Assembly (NCBI RefSeq): GCF_010435965.1
Contig: NZ_JAAGAA010000006.1
Span: forward strand, 1-64,000
Direction: 5' to 3'
DNA: 64,000 nucleotides
DNA from: Crenobacter caeni
Lineage (GTDB): Bacteria; Pseudomonadota; Gammaproteobacteria; Burkholderiales; Chromobacteriaceae
In this document: positions 17,051 to 27,940 of the stretch, in pieces
Numbering within the stretch: position 1 is the first letter of the stretch
Layout of the letters: each line of letters starts with the position of its first letter
Program-made: the position numbers and the translations under genes
Notes under the pieces: generated by a model
Database searches by the model: none
What the model was told of the DNA's origin: nothing
The model's input: only the letters and a program-made list of their open reading frames with translations

Positions 17051-17271
17051 GCGTCCGGCCCCTGGCGGTAGGGGTTGTCGAGCCCGCGCATCAGCTCGAC
17101 CAGGTAGTCGCGGATCTGCGCCTCGGCGCAGCCCATCAACAGCGCGTCCTCGAACGCGTCCTGCGCGAGCTGGGCGAGCTCTTCGATGTTCTCGCGCATG
17201 ACCTTGATCTTCTCGACGCAGGCGAGGACGTTGCCGTCCGCGTCGCGCCACACCGGCATTTCTGGCGTCAT
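17047..17271 (-). CDS. Small conserved protein upstream of lolC
   Basis: A 74-aa acidic, mostly helical protein. It reads MTPEMPVWRDADGNVLACV, then a helix with EKIKVMRENIEELAQLA, and ends in [10 protein letters not shown] do not recognise a named family. The start ATG at 17271 has GGAAGC upstream. The TGA overlaps the lolC ATG, so it is translated together with lolC and lolD, which suggests a role tied to lipoprotein export or simple operon membership. There is no signal peptide or TM helix; one cysteine is present. Confidence 0.7.
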   Translation of the reverse strand: MTPEMPVWRDADGNVLACVEKIKVMRENIEELAQLAQDAFEDALLMGCAEAQIRDYLVELMRGLDNPYRQGPDA

Positions 17272-17367
17272 TGCTAGCTTCCGTTCAAAAAGCCGATGCC
17301 CGCCAAGGCGGGCACCGACCGGGTGTATGCTGGCCCTGGGCTTCAAGCCGCCCGGGCCTTCGTCATG

Positions 17368-17898
17368 TCAATTCGCGCCGCGCTGGACGCGACGGGCTCC
17401 ATTATAGCGGCCCGCCCAGTAAGACTGCCCCATATTGGCGACCTCGACCGTCTTGCCGGTGCGCGGCGAGTGGATGAACTTGTTGCCGCCCAGATAAATC
17501 CCGACGTGCGAATTGCGAAATCCCCGCGTATCGAAGAAGACCAGGTCGCCGGGCACAAGTTCGCCCCGGTCGACCGCGCGGCCGACCTTGGCCATCTCGG
17601 CCGAGGTGCGCGGCAGGTTCACCTTCAGCGATTTCTCGAACACATACTTGATGAAGCCGCTGCAATCGAGCCCGGACGTCGGCGAATTGCCGCCAAAACG
17701 GTAGGCCACACCCAGCAGGCTCATCGCCTGCAACAGCAAGTCGCCCACGGCCTCCTCGCCCGAACTCTGGGCAAAACGGGCGATCGGGTCGGCCTGCTCG
17801 GCCGCCAGCGCGGCCTCGTCGGCGGACACCGGCGCCGCGTACACACTACCCATAAAGAGTGCGAAAATCAGCGCTAGCAAGGACAGGGGCAATTTCAT
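17368..17898 (-). CDS. NlpC/P60 (C40) peptidoglycan endopeptidase
   Basis: A 176-aa secreted cell-wall peptidase. The signal peptide spans residues 1 to about 24 (KLPLSLLALIFALFMGSVYA-A). The catalytic domain is C-terminal: GLDCSGFIKYVF with the nucleophile Cys, the NSHVGIYLGGNKFIHSP block with the catalytic His and third polar residue, and GDLVFFDTR. Family members cut the D-Glu to meso-DAP bond in stem peptides. ATG 17898 is preferred; a GTG nine bases upstream (17907) is possible. It is divergent from the UbiB-family gene with 62 bases between. Confidence 0.93.
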   Translation of the reverse strand: MKLPLSLLALIFALFMGSVYAAPVSADEAALAAEQADPIARFAQSSGEEAVGDLLLQAMSLLGVAYRFGGNSPTSGLDCSGFIKYVFEKSLKVNLPRTSAEMAKVGRAVDRGELVPGDLVFFDTRGFRNSHVGIYLGGNKFIHSPRTGKTVEVANMGQSYWAGRYNGARRVQRGAN

Positions 17899-17960
17899 AC
17901 ACTGCACTCTATCGAACGAGGGCTTGAGTGTAAAGCCAAGCCCCGGAACACGGGAGTTTC

Positions 17961-19642
<1,682 letters not shown>

Positions 19643-19646
<4 letters not shown>

Positions 19647-20209
19647 TGAAACGACGATTCCTGCTCGCCGCGCTCTGCGCGGCCACCCTCTCCCCGCTTG
19701 CCGCCGCCCTGCCCGCGCAACTGGTAGTCGAAGTGAATGCCACCCGCAACCAGGGCGGCGCCAGCATCCAGTGGGGTACCCCCAAGGCCGGCGGCTGGTC
19801 GCTGTCCAGCGGCAACAGCAGCAGCGGCAGCACGCAGTCGGTGATGGTGCAGGACGGCATGAGCGCGTCGATCTCGTTCGGCGAAGAACGCGCGGTGCCG
19901 TGGTGGATAGGCGGGGATGGCGGTGCCGTGCAGCAGGCGGTGCGCGGCTTCTGGGTGACGCCCACGCTCACCGGCGCGAATTCCGTCCGGCTGTCGGTCG
20001 CCGTCGACGACAGCCGTTTTGCCGGCGACGGGCAGGTTCAGGGACGGCGCCTCGTCACCGAAATCAGCGCGCCGCTGGGCCAGTGGGTGACCGTCGGCCG
20101 CTTTAGCGACCAGGCAGGCGGCGCGCGCGTCTTCGTGTTCGGCGCCGAAGTCGCCTCAAGCGGTGGCGGCAGCGAGATTCGCCTCAGGGTGCTGCGCGCG
20201 CTGACTTAA
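19643..20209 (+). CDS. Exported protein of unknown function
   Basis: A 188-aa protein with a signal peptide (MKRRFLLAALCAATLSPLAAA). The mature part is beta-rich: LVVEVNATRNQGGASIQWG, a Ser/Gly run, SVMVQDGMSASISFGEERAVPWW, and VTEISAPLGQWVTVGR. The last pattern loosely resembles secretin-associated pilin/PulD-type modules, but I cannot place it in a family. The ATG at 19643 overlaps the stop of the UbiB-family gene (ATGA), so it is translated with it. Its stop codon overlaps that of the convergent radA. The function is unknown; periplasmic location is the only supported call. Confidence 0.7.
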
Positions 20210-21564
20210 CGCTCGCAGATGAAGTCGACCGCCTCGGACAGCCGCTCGACGCCAATCACCTCCAACCCTTCGATCGCCTGGCGCGGCCGGTTCGCCTGCG
20301 GCACCAGCGCGCGGGTGAAACCGAGCTTGGCCGCCTCGCGCAGCCGCTCCTGGCCGCGGGTGACCGGGCGCACCTCGCCGGCCAGGCCCAGCTCGCCGAA
20401 CACCACCAGCTTCTCCGGCAAGGGCTTGTTGCGCAGCGACGAGACCATCGCCAGCACCAGCGCCAAGTCCGCCGCCGGCTCGCCGATCTTCACCCCGCCC
20501 ACCGCGTTGAGGAACACGTCCTGGTCGAAACAGGCGACCTCGGCGTGACGGTGCATCACCGCCAGCAACAGCGCGAGGCGGTTCTGGTCGAGGCCGACCG
20601 CCAGGCGCCTGGGCTGGTAGCCGTGCGCGTCGTCGACCAATGCCTGCACTTCGACCAGCAAGGGGCGCGTGCCCTCCTGGCTGACCGTCACGCACGAGCC
20701 GGCGACGTCGTCGCGGTACGAGGACAGGAAGATCGCGGAGGGGTTGGAGACGCCGCGGATGCCGCGCTCGGTCATCGCGAACACGCCCAGCTCGTTGGCG
20801 GCGCCGAAGCGGTTCTTGATCGCGCGGATCATGCGGTAGCTCGAGTGGCTGTCACCCTCGAAATAGAGCACGGTGTCGACGATATGCTCGAGCACGCGCG
20901 GGCCGGCGATGGCGCCTTCCTTGGTGACGTGGCCGACCAGGATGATGGTGATGCCCGACTGCTTGGCGATGCGGGTGAGCTGCGCTGCGCACTCGCGCAC
21001 CTGCGACACCGAGCCGGGCGCCGAGCTGACCTGGTCCGAATACAGGGTCTGGATCGAGTCGATCACCGCCACCTTGGGCTGCTCGTGCTTGAGCGCGGCG
21101 AGGATGGCCTCGAGGCGGATCTCGGCGAGCAGGCGCACCTGGTTTGCGTCCAGCTGCAAGCGCACCGCGCGCAAGGCGATCTGCTGCGGCGACTCCTCGC
21201 CCGACACGTAGAGCACCTTTTCGCGCGCGCCGAGGGTCGCGAGCGCCTGCAGGAGCAGCGTCGACTTGCCGATGCCCGGGTCGCCGCCGAGCAAAATCAC
21301 ACCACCGGCGACCAGCCCCCCGCCGAGCACCCGGTCGAGCTCTTCCATGCCCGAGCTGGTGCGCGGCACCTCCTCGGCCTGCACCGAGGCGAGCGACTCG
21401 ACCCGGCTGGCGTGACTGGTCCAGCTCTCGAAACGCTGGGTCTGCGGCGTGTCGGCCGCCTCGACGAGGGTGTTCCACGCATTGCAATGCGGACACTGCC
21501 CCTGCCACTTGGGGGACGTGCCGCCGCATTCGGTACAACTGTAGATGGTCTTGCTTTTGGCCAT
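20206..21564 (-). CDS. radA: DNA repair protein RadA
   Basis: RadA/Sms, a RecA-like branch-migration helicase in recombinational repair, 452 aa. An N-terminal zinc finger has Cys10, Cys13, Cys24 and Cys27. Walker A is GGDPGIGKST at residues 93-102, and the RadA-specific KNRFG motif is near 254. The C-terminal Lon-like P domain (about 285-452) contains VEVQALVDDA, RRLAVGLDQNRL and LGLAGEVRPV. The start ATG at 21564 is canonical (MAKSKTIYSC). It converges with the preceding gene; the two stop codons overlap. A GC-rich hairpin upstream (21576-21592) lacks a U-tract. Confidence 0.97.
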   Translation of the reverse strand: MAKSKTIYSCTECGGTSPKWQGQCPHCNAWNTLVEAADTPQTQRFESWTSHASRVESLASVQAEEVPRTSSGMEELDRVLGGGLVAGGVILLGGDPGIGKSTLLLQALATLGAREKVLYVSGEESPQQIALRAVRLQLDANQVRLLAEIRLEAILAALKHEQPKVAVIDSIQTLYSDQVSSAPGSVSQVRECAAQLTRIAKQSGITIILVGHVTKEGAIAGPRVLEHIVDTVLYFEGDSHSSYRMIRAIKNRFGAANELGVFAMTERGIRGVSNPSAIFLSSYRDDVAGSCVTVSQEGTRPLLVEVQALVDDAHGYQPRRLAVGLDQNRLALLLAVMHRHAEVACFDQDVFLNAVGGVKIGEPAADLALVLAMVSSLRNKPLPEKLVVFGELGLAGEVRPVTRGQERLREAAKLGFTRALVPQANRPRQAIEGLEVIGVERLSEAVDFICER

Positions 21565-21599
21565 AGGCTGGACTCCGGCCCCGCCGGGGCCGCGCGCGT

Positions 21600-22643
21600 T
21601 CAGCGCAACGCCAGCAGGGACAAGACGCGGTGGCGGCTGACGCCGGCCAACGCGGGGATGACTTCGAATAGGACTTGTTCGCCGTCGGGGCGGTTGAGCC
21701 TGGCGTTGAAATCGCCGGCAAACGAACGCGCCCAGACTTCCTCGTTCATGCGCGAGAGCGCCTCGATCGAACGGCGCGCCTCGGCAATCGCCGCCTTCAC
21801 CGACGCGCGCGCCTGCGCGACCTGCTCCATCGCCTGCACCAGGAACTGCAGGCGCTGGCGCACCGACGCGTGGTCGCTGCCCGGCGCCGGCTGCCCGTCG
21901 AGCAGGCCGGGCTGCGCGTCAAGGCGCAGCCGCTGCGGCACGCCGGCCGGCAGGCGCACGCCGCCGCCGCTGGCGGCGAAACGTTCGCGCAGCTGCGGCC
22001 ACGCTGCCTCGCCAACCGAAAACGCGAGCTCGCCCGCGTCGTCGAGTGCCGCCTGCACGCCGGAGGGCATCAGCGCACGATTGAGGTCGCGCAGCAGGGT
22101 GTCGAGCGGCCGATTGTCGCCGACCGCGACCTGCGCAGGCGGCTTGCCGGCGCCGTCCGCGTAGAATAACAGGGTTTCCGCCTTGCCCTCACGCAGACTC
22201 GCCAGCTCGAAGCCGCGCACGGTGAACGGCTGCCTCGCGTCGCCATTCAGGCGCAGGTGCAGCTGGTTGTCCAGGCTGCCGCCGCTTTTCGCACCGCGTT
22301 CGCGCCACGCCTCGCGCACCCTTTCTGCCATCGCCTCCATGTCCGAAGGGTCGATCTCGCGCTCGGAGAGCTGGCGGCCAAGCTCGCCCTTCATCGCCTG
22401 CATGCGCAGGTAGAGGTCGTCCAGGTAGTCGAGCGAGCGCTGCGCCGAGGTCAGCTGGTCGTTCAGCTGCGCGCTGTAGCGCCAGGTCGCAGGCTCGCGG
22501 TTGCGCGGCGCGGCCAGCGGCGCCTTGGCCGCCTCGGTGTCAAGCGGGCCGATGCCGGCGGCCGGACGCGGCGAGACGGCCTGGTCGGCACGGTAGCGCG
22601 CGCTGCCACGGCCCTTGTCGAGGGAAGAAATCGGCAGGCTCAT
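21600..22643 (-). CDS. Flagellar locus protein downstream of flgL (LafW position)
   Basis: A 347-aa protein of no family I recognise. The N-terminus is disordered (to about residue 50). A helical part with YSAQLNDQLTSAQRSLDYLDD (about 56-115) follows, then a beta-rich middle (LHLRLNGDARQPFTVRGF), and a C-terminal helix (residues about 265-315: QRLQFLVQAMEQVAQARASV). Helical ends around a beta core are what a hook-filament junction or filament-associated protein could look like. It starts four bases after flgL and ends the flgB-L operon. In Flag-2 loci the gene after flgL is lafW, a presumed hook-associated protein. The link here is by position, not by sequence. Confidence 0.6.
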   Translation of the reverse strand: MSLPISSLDKGRGSARYRADQAVSPRPAAGIGPLDTEAAKAPLAAPRNREPATWRYSAQLNDQLTSAQRSLDYLDDLYLRMQAMKGELGRQLSEREIDPSDMEAMAERVREAWRERGAKSGGSLDNQLHLRLNGDARQPFTVRGFELASLREGKAETLLFYADGAGKPPAQVAVGDNRPLDTLLRDLNRALMPSGVQAALDDAGELAFSVGEAAWPQLRERFAASGGGVRLPAGVPQRLRLDAQPGLLDGQPAPGSDHASVRQRLQFLVQAMEQVAQARASVKAAIAEARRSIEALSRMNEEVWARSFAGDFNARLNRPDGEQVLFEVIPALAGVSRHRVLSLLALR

Positions 22644-22647
22644 CGCA

Positions 22648-23550
22648 TCACACCACGTCGAACAGCGTCAGGCTGCTGATCTTGCCGTAGGCCTTCTGGC
22701 TCGCCTGCAGCGCCATCGTCCAGGTATTGAGCTCGAGGTAGGCGCTCGCGTAGTCGAGGCTGCCCAGTTCGCCGACCACGCCCTGGTTGGCGAGGCTGAC
22801 GTTCTCGTGATTCTGGTCCATCACCGACAACGTGTTCTGCGCGCCGCCGATGCGCGCCATCTTGCCGGTGATCGCCTCGAGCCCCGCGTCGACCTGCCCC
22901 AGCGCGTCGCGCAGCCCCGCGCTCACATCCGCGCCGGGCACCGGGTTCTTGATCGAGTCCACGGCCTTGTCCAGCGCGTTCAGGAGGTCGGCCATTTCGG
23001 AGAGCGTAGTATTGGCCGGCTGCTTGACGCCGTCGCCGACCAGCACCTCCTGCAGGTTCTCGTTGCCGCCGAAGCTGTAACGCGTGCCGGGCGCCGCTGT
23101 CTCGTCGAACAGCATCGCGGCCGTGCCGGTGGCGGTCCCCGAGAAACGGTAGCGTCCGTCGCCGTCCTTGCTGTTCGCGCTGTAAAGGAGGCTGTCGCGC
23201 AGCGACTCGAGGCTGGTCGCCATCGCCGCGAGGTCGTCCAGGCTGTTGTTGCCGTCCGCCGCCCACACCAAAAGGTCGCGCGCGGCCTGCGTATCCGACT
23301 TCATGCCGTCCAGCAGCGCCTCGTCGGTCGACAGCCGGGAATTGAGGGTCGAGATGTTCTCGCGGTACTGCGCGAGCGCCGCCTCGTCGCGCTCGAGGCG
23401 CAACAGGCGCAGGCTGGCGATCGGGTCGTCCGACGGACGCAGCAGCTTCTTGCCGCTGCCCATCTTGATGATCAAATCGGACATCGTGCCCTGGCTTTGC
23501 TGCAGGGTCAGGGCCATCGTGGTCTTGAACTGTGTGCTCGAAATGCGCAT
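22648..23550 (-). CDS. flgL: Flagellar hook-filament junction protein FlgL (HAP3)
   Basis: Hook-associated protein 3, 300 aa. The N-terminus MRISSTQFKTTMALTLQQSQ and the C-terminus (YASAYLELNTWTMALQASQK) are the flagellin-like coiled-coil D0/D1 parts; GKKLLRPSDDPIAS near residues 33-46 is a signature. The middle contains KDGDGRYRFSGT. The start ATG at 23550 is chosen by family; an upstream frame extension lacks homology. It directly follows flgK with 7 bases between. Exported by the flagellar type III system, it connects FlgK to the filament. Confidence 0.95.
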   Translation of the reverse strand: MRISSTQFKTTMALTLQQSQGTMSDLIIKMGSGKKLLRPSDDPIASLRLLRLERDEAALAQYRENISTLNSRLSTDEALLDGMKSDTQAARDLLVWAADGNNSLDDLAAMATSLESLRDSLLYSANSKDGDGRYRFSGTATGTAAMLFDETAAPGTRYSFGGNENLQEVLVGDGVKQPANTTLSEMADLLNALDKAVDSIKNPVPGADVSAGLRDALGQVDAGLEAITGKMARIGGAQNTLSVMDQNHENVSLANQGVVGELGSLDYASAYLELNTWTMALQASQKAYGKISSLTLFDVV

Positions 23551-23557
23551 ATCCGCC

Positions 23558-24922
23558 TCAGAAGATCGCCAGCGTGCTGTCAAACAGGCTGTTGGCCACG
23601 GCGACCACCTTCATGTTCGCCTGGTACATTTTCTGGAATTCCATCAGGTTGATCGCCTCTTCGTCCTGGTTGACGCCGCTGGTGGCCGACCAGTTGTTCT
23701 CGGCCTCGGCACGCACCACCTTGGCGGTCTCCAGCCCGGCGTCGTTCTGCTGGCTCTGCGTCGCCAGCCGCGACAACAGCTGCGCGTAACCGTCACCCAG
23801 CGTCACCTTGCCCAGCCCGGGCAGGTCGATCTTCTTGTCCTTGAGCGCGATGATCACCTGCAGGTTGCCACTGTCACCGGGTGCGCCAGTCGCCGAAAAC
23901 GCCAGCTCGTCCGCCTTGATCTTGGCGATCTCGAGCCGCCCCTTGCCCGCGTCGAACACGAACAGCGGCGCGCCCGCTTTGCCGTTGAGGTCGAAGCCCT
24001 TGCCCAGCTGCGCGTTGACGTCGTCGGCGAGCGTCTGCATCAGCGTGCGCACGCCGTCCTGCATCGGGCGCAGCACCTGGGTCTCGTATTCGTTGAGGCC
24101 GCCCAGGCGGCCGCCGACACGGTCGCTGGCCAGCGGGAACTTCAGCTTGCCGAAGGTGAAGGTCAGCGTCTGGCTGCCGTCGGCGTTGTCCTTGGCCTCG
24201 AGCACCGACGCGGTGTTGCCGACCACCAGCGGCTGGCCGTCGGGCAGGGTCACCGTCTTGCTGCCGTCCGGCTGGTTGACCACCCGCACGTCGAGCATGC
24301 CGGCGAGCGCGTCGATCTGGCGGTCACGCTCGTCCATCAGGCCCGCGGTATTGAGCCCGGCGGCCTCGCCCGCGGCGATCTCGTCGTTGAGCCTGGCGAG
24401 GGTGCCGGTCAGCGTGTTGATCTGACCGACGATCGCGCCGCGCTGCTCGCGCAGCGCCGACATCTGCGCGTCGGTGACGCCCATCAGGTTGTTGGCGCGG
24501 TGCGCGAGCGCCTGCGCCGACTCGATCACCTGCTGGCGCAGCGGGATGGAACCCGGCTCGGCGCTGGCCACGTTGAGCGACGCGTAGAACTGGTCGAGGC
24601 CGACCGACAGGCTGGTGCCCTCGCTGCCGGCCACCTGCTCGAGCTGGCGGAAGAAGGGCTGGCGCCCCTCGTGGTAGCCCAGCCGGGTGTTGGCCTGCCA
24701 CATCTGCAGGCTCTTGTATTCGTCGTTGTAGCGGCGCATCGACACCACGGTCACCCCGTTGCCGGCGTCGCCCGCCTGAGCGCTGCGCGGCACGCTGGCC
24801 GCGAGCAGCACGCCCTGGCGCGAATAGCCGGGCGTCAGCAGGTTGGAGAGGTTCTGGCTGGTCGCGTGCAAGCCCGCCTGCGCGGCGAGCGCGCCGGAGA
24901 GGGCGTTATTGATCATGCGCAT
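23558..24922 (-). CDS. flgK: Flagellar hook-associated protein FlgK (HAP1)
   Basis: Hook-associated protein 1, 454 aa (E. coli FlgK 547, so a compact version). The N-terminus MRMINNALSGALAAQAGLHA with SQNLSNLLTPGYSRQ is the D0 region. The C-terminus has SGVNQDEEAINLMEFQKMYQ, the FlgK signature, and ends in VANSLFDSTLAIF. The shorter middle suggests a reduced surface domain, common in lateral-type systems. The ATG at 24922 overlaps the 3' end of flgJ by 17 bases; ATG 24916 is an alternative. Confidence 0.95.
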   Translation of the reverse strand: MRMINNALSGALAAQAGLHATSQNLSNLLTPGYSRQGVLLAASVPRSAQAGDAGNGVTVVSMRRYNDEYKSLQMWQANTRLGYHEGRQPFFRQLEQVAGSEGTSLSVGLDQFYASLNVASAEPGSIPLRQQVIESAQALAHRANNLMGVTDAQMSALREQRGAIVGQINTLTGTLARLNDEIAAGEAAGLNTAGLMDERDRQIDALAGMLDVRVVNQPDGSKTVTLPDGQPLVVGNTASVLEAKDNADGSQTLTFTFGKLKFPLASDRVGGRLGGLNEYETQVLRPMQDGVRTLMQTLADDVNAQLGKGFDLNGKAGAPLFVFDAGKGRLEIAKIKADELAFSATGAPGDSGNLQVIIALKDKKIDLPGLGKVTLGDGYAQLLSRLATQSQQNDAGLETAKVVRAEAENNWSATSGVNQDEEAINLMEFQKMYQANMKVVAVANSLFDSTLAIF

Positions 24923-25361
24923 CGGTATGGCTTTCCTGCGTGCGGTGGAACGGGGCGCGCAGCGGCGGCGCGAACGCGGCCAGCGCAGCCCCGTCTGCAT
25001 GGGCTTGCTGATTCAAGGCGACCGCGCCGCCGGCATTCTTAAGCGGCTCGCCGAGCAGGTCGCGCACGATCATGTCGGCAAGGCCGAACTGGCGGGTGCG
25101 CGCGAGCGCGTCGGCAACCGCCGTGTCGGCAATATCGAGCATGTCGCGGTTGACCGGGTTGGCGAACAGCCCGTCCGGGCCGGACAGCGTGCGGGTCGCC
25201 TGGCGCATCTGGGCGAGCATCTGCCGGATGAACTGCGCTTCGAAGGCCTCGGCGGCCTTGTCGACCTTCGCGCGGTACTCAGCGTCGGCCGCGGGCGCGA
25301 CCGGTGCGCTGCCTTCCTTATCGGCTGCCGGGACAGTGTTCAGTCGGGTTTCAAGGCGCAT
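24906..25361 (-). CDS. flgJ: Flagellar rod-capping protein FlgJ, rod-binding domain only
   Basis: A 151-aa protein with only the N-terminal rod-assembly half of FlgJ: VDKAAEAFEAQFIRQMLAQM near residues 34-53, NRDMLDIADTAVADALAR, and FGLADMIVRDLLGEP. The C-terminal peptidoglycan hydrolase half of enteric FlgJ (313 aa) is missing. A separate gene at 32098-32847 encodes that half. The ATG at 25361 lies one base after the flgI stop region, so translation is coupled. It caps the growing rod in the periplasm. Confidence 0.93.
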   Translation of the reverse strand: MRLETRLNTVPAADKEGSAPVAPAADAEYRAKVDKAAEAFEAQFIRQMLAQMRQATRTLSGPDGLFANPVNRDMLDIADTAVADALARTRQFGLADMIVRDLLGEPLKNAGGAVALNQQAHADGAALAAFAPPLRAPFHRTQESHTDAHDQ

Positions 25362-25362
25362 C

Positions 25363-26454
25363 TCAGATCACCACCAGTTCGCCGTAGATCGCGCCGGCCT
25401 CGTCGAGCGCCTGCAGGATGGACATCACGTCGTCCGGCGTCGCGCCGGTACGGTTGATGGTGTCGACGATGGTCTGTAACGACACGCTGGCCGGCCAGCG
25501 GAACATCCGCCCCCCGCCCTGGTCGACCGACACGTCCGAATTGGGCGTCACCACCGTCTGCCCCTGGCTGAACGCGCCGGGCTGGCTCACGTCGCTGCGT
25601 TCGGAAATCACCACGCGCAGCGCGCCGTGCGAGACGGCCGCCGGGCGCACCTTGACGCCCTCGCTGACCACCACGGTGCCGGTACGCGAATTGAACACCA
25701 CCTTGGGCAGGTTGCCGCCGACCTCGACGTTCAGTTTCTCCAGGCGGGCGACGAAGGCGACGCGCGCGGTCGGGTTGGTCGGCGCCAGCACCTCGATGGT
25801 CGTCGCGTTGCGGGTCGACGCGATCGACCCGTGCTGGCGGTTGATCGCGTTCACCACATTGGTCGCCGTCTCGAAGCTCGGCCGGCGCAGGCTCAGGCGC
25901 ACCGTCGGCCCGTCCTCGAAATCGGACGGGATTTCGCGCTCGACGCTCGCGCCGTTCGGGATGCGCCCGGCGGTCGGCGTATTGACGGTGACCGAGCTGC
26001 CGCTCGCCCCCTGCGCCGACAGCCCGCCGATCACCACGCTGCCTTGCGCGAGCGCGTACACCTCGCCGTTGGCCGCCTTGAGCGGCGTCAACAGCAAGGT
26101 GCCGCCGCGCAGGCTCTTGGCGTCGCCCAGCGAAGACACCGTCACGTCTATGGTCTGGCCGCGCCCGTAGCCGGGCGGCAGGGCCGCGCTGACCATCACC
26201 GCGGCGACGTTCTTGACCTTGGTCTCGCGCCCGTCCTGGTTCAGGCCGAACTGCTTGAGCAGGTTGGCGACCGACTGGCCGGCGAACTTCACCTGCGACT
26301 TGTCGCCGGTGCCGTCCAAGCCCACCACGATGCCGTAGCCGATCAGCTGGTTCTCGCGGATGCCCTCGACGTTGACGAGGGTGCGCAAGGGCTGCGCGAA
26401 AAGGTGCGCGCCGGGCAGCACGCACAGGAGAAGGGAGAGGACGAGGCGTCGCAT
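25363..26454 (-). CDS. flgI: Flagellar P-ring protein FlgI
   Basis: The periplasmic P-ring subunit, 363 aa, normal family length. The signal peptide is [21 protein letters not shown]. Family blocks are [20 protein letters not shown] near residues 30-49, [34 protein letters not shown], and the C-terminal [20 protein letters not shown]. It surrounds the rod at the peptidoglycan layer. It follows flgH by 28 bases in the flgB-L operon. Confidence 0.97.
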   Translation of the reverse strand: MRRLVLSLLLCVLPGAHLFAQPLRTLVNVEGIRENQLIGYGIVVGLDGTGDKSQVKFAGQSVANLLKQFGLNQDGRETKVKNVAAVMVSAALPPGYGRGQTIDVTVSSLGDAKSLRGGTLLLTPLKAANGEVYALAQGSVVIGGLSAQGASGSSVTVNTPTAGRIPNGASVEREIPSDFEDGPTVRLSLRRPSFETATNVVNAINRQHGSIASTRNATTIEVLAPTNPTARVAFVARLEKLNVEVGGNLPKVVFNSRTGTVVVSEGVKVRPAAVSHGALRVVISERSDVSQPGAFSQGQTVVTPNSDVSVDQGGGRMFRWPASVSLQTIVDTINRTGATPDDVMSILQALDEAGAIYGELVVI

Positions 26455-26482
26455 GGCAAGGCTATCCGGTGGGTACGCGCCG

Positions 26483-27136
26483 TCAGAACGGCATCAGCGG
26501 GCTGGTGAAGAAACGGGTCAGCCAACCCGCGGAATTGGCGTCGTGCAGCACACCGCGTCCCGAGTACGCGATGCGCGCGTTGGCGATGCGCAGGCTGGAG
26601 ACGCGGTTGCCGGCGTCGATGTCGTCGGTGCGCACGAGGCCGGCCAGTTTCAGGTACTCCTCGCCCTGGTTGAGCGCGAGCTGCTTCTCGCCCTTGATCA
26701 GCAACAGGCCGTTGGGCAGCACCTTGTGCACGACGACGGTCAGCGCGCCGGACAGGCGGTTTTGCTGGGTCGAGCTGGACGAGCCATCGAAACCGCGGTC
26801 GGCCTCGATGCCGACGGTGGTGTCGTAGGTCTTGTTGCCGATGACCAGCGGCTTGATCTGGGCCGTCGACTCCTTGCCGAAGCTGGTGCCGGCCTTCTTG
26901 CTCGCCTGCGTCGCCTCCTCGAGCAGCACGGTCAGGATGTCGCCCGGACGGAACGCGACGCGGTCGCTGACCAGCGCCGGGCTGCCGTACTCGGAGAACA
27001 CGCCGCCGCCCTTCGGCTTTTGCACGCGCAGCATCTCGGCGGGCAGGTCGGCGTCGACCTCCGGCAGCGGCGCCGGCACGAACTGCGCGCAGGCGGCCAG
27101 CTGCAGGACGGCCAGGGCGGCAAGAAGACGCCTCAT
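26483..27136 (-). CDS. flgH: Flagellar L-ring lipoprotein FlgH
   Basis: The outer-membrane L-ring subunit, 217 aa. The lipobox is LAAC at residues 12-15 after [12 protein letters not shown], so it is a lipoprotein exported through Sec and the Lol system. Family blocks are [17 protein letters not shown] near 66-82, [20 protein letters not shown], and [14 protein letters not shown] near the end. The ATG at 27136 overlaps the flgG TGA (ATGA). A slightly short N-terminal region is the only difference from enteric FlgH (232 aa). Confidence 0.96.
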   Translation of the reverse strand: MRRLLAALAVLQLAACAQFVPAPLPEVDADLPAEMLRVQKPKGGGVFSEYGSPALVSDRVAFRPGDILTVLLEEATQASKKAGTSFGKESTAQIKPLVIGNKTYDTTVGIEADRGFDGSSSSTQQNRLSGALTVVVHKVLPNGLLLIKGEKQLALNQGEEYLKLAGLVRTDDIDAGNRVSSLRIANARIAYSGRGVLHDANSAGWLTRFFTSPLMPF

Positions 27137-27921
27137 CGGACCGAAGCCGCCAGTTGCTGCATCATGTTGTCGGCGGCCGACAGCACCTTGGTGTTCATCT
27201 CGTAGGTGCGCTGCGCGGCGATCATGTCGACCATCTCCTCGACCACCTGCACGTTCGAGCCCTCGAGCGCGCCCTGCTTCAGGCGGCCGAGCGCATCCGA
27301 ACCGGGCGCGCCGGTGGTCGGCGTGCCGCTGGCGGCGGTTTCCTGGAACAGGTTGTCGCCCAGCGCCAACAGGCCGGCCGGGTTGACGAACTGCGCAAGT
27401 TCGAGCTGGCCGACTTCGGTCATCGTGACGGAATCGGCCTCGCTGACCGACACCACACCCGTTTCGCTGATCGACACCTTGGTCGCGTTGGCAGGCAGGG
27501 TGATCTCGGGCTGGATGGCGAGCCCCTGCGCGTTGACGATCTGGCCGTCGGCGTTGACCTGCAGCTGCCCGGCGCGGGTGTAGCCGGTCTCGCCGTTGCC
27601 CATGCGCACCTGCAGGAAGCCCTGGCCGACGATGGCGACGTCGAGCGCCTGCGAGGTGGTCTGGATGCCGCCGGTGGTGAACACCTTCTGGGTGCCGACC
27701 ACGCGGGTGCCGTTGCCGACCTGCACGCCGAACGGCGCGCTGTTCTCGTCGTCGACCTGCGCGCCGGGCTGGCGCTCGACCTGGTAGAAGAGGTCCTCGA
27801 ACACCACGCGGTCGCGCTTGAAACCAACCGTGTTGGCGTTGGCGAGGTTGTTGGCGATCGACGACAGGCGCGCGTCCTGCGCGGCCAGACCGGTCTTGCT
27901 GATCCACAAAGCGGGGTTCAT
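27133..27921 (-). CDS. flgG: Flagellar distal rod protein FlgG
   Basis: The distal rod subunit, 262 aa (E. coli 260). The N-terminal rod motif is SIANNLANANTVGFKRDR near residues 21-38. LDVAIVGQGFLQV and GYTRAGQLQVNADG follow, and the C-terminal AQRTYEMNTKVLSAADNMMQ is the D0 helix. It lies between flgF (19 bases upstream) and flgH (overlapping). Exported by the type III system. Confidence 0.97.
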   Translation of the reverse strand: MNPALWISKTGLAAQDARLSSIANNLANANTVGFKRDRVVFEDLFYQVERQPGAQVDDENSAPFGVQVGNGTRVVGTQKVFTTGGIQTTSQALDVAIVGQGFLQVRMGNGETGYTRAGQLQVNADGQIVNAQGLAIQPEITLPANATKVSISETGVVSVSEADSVTMTEVGQLELAQFVNPAGLLALGDNLFQETAASGTPTTGAPGSDALGRLKQGALEGSNVQVVEEMVDMIAAQRTYEMNTKVLSAADNMMQQLAASVR

Positions 27922-27940
27922 CTCTTTCTCTCCTGCTCGT

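Noticed and set aside
17899-17907. GTG start for the NlpC/P60 gene at 17907
   Set aside because: ATG 17898 gives a normal signal peptide; the three extra residues add nothing.
21576-21592. Strong GC hairpin between radA and the LafW-position gene
   Set aside because: No U-tract follows on either strand, so it is not called as a terminator.
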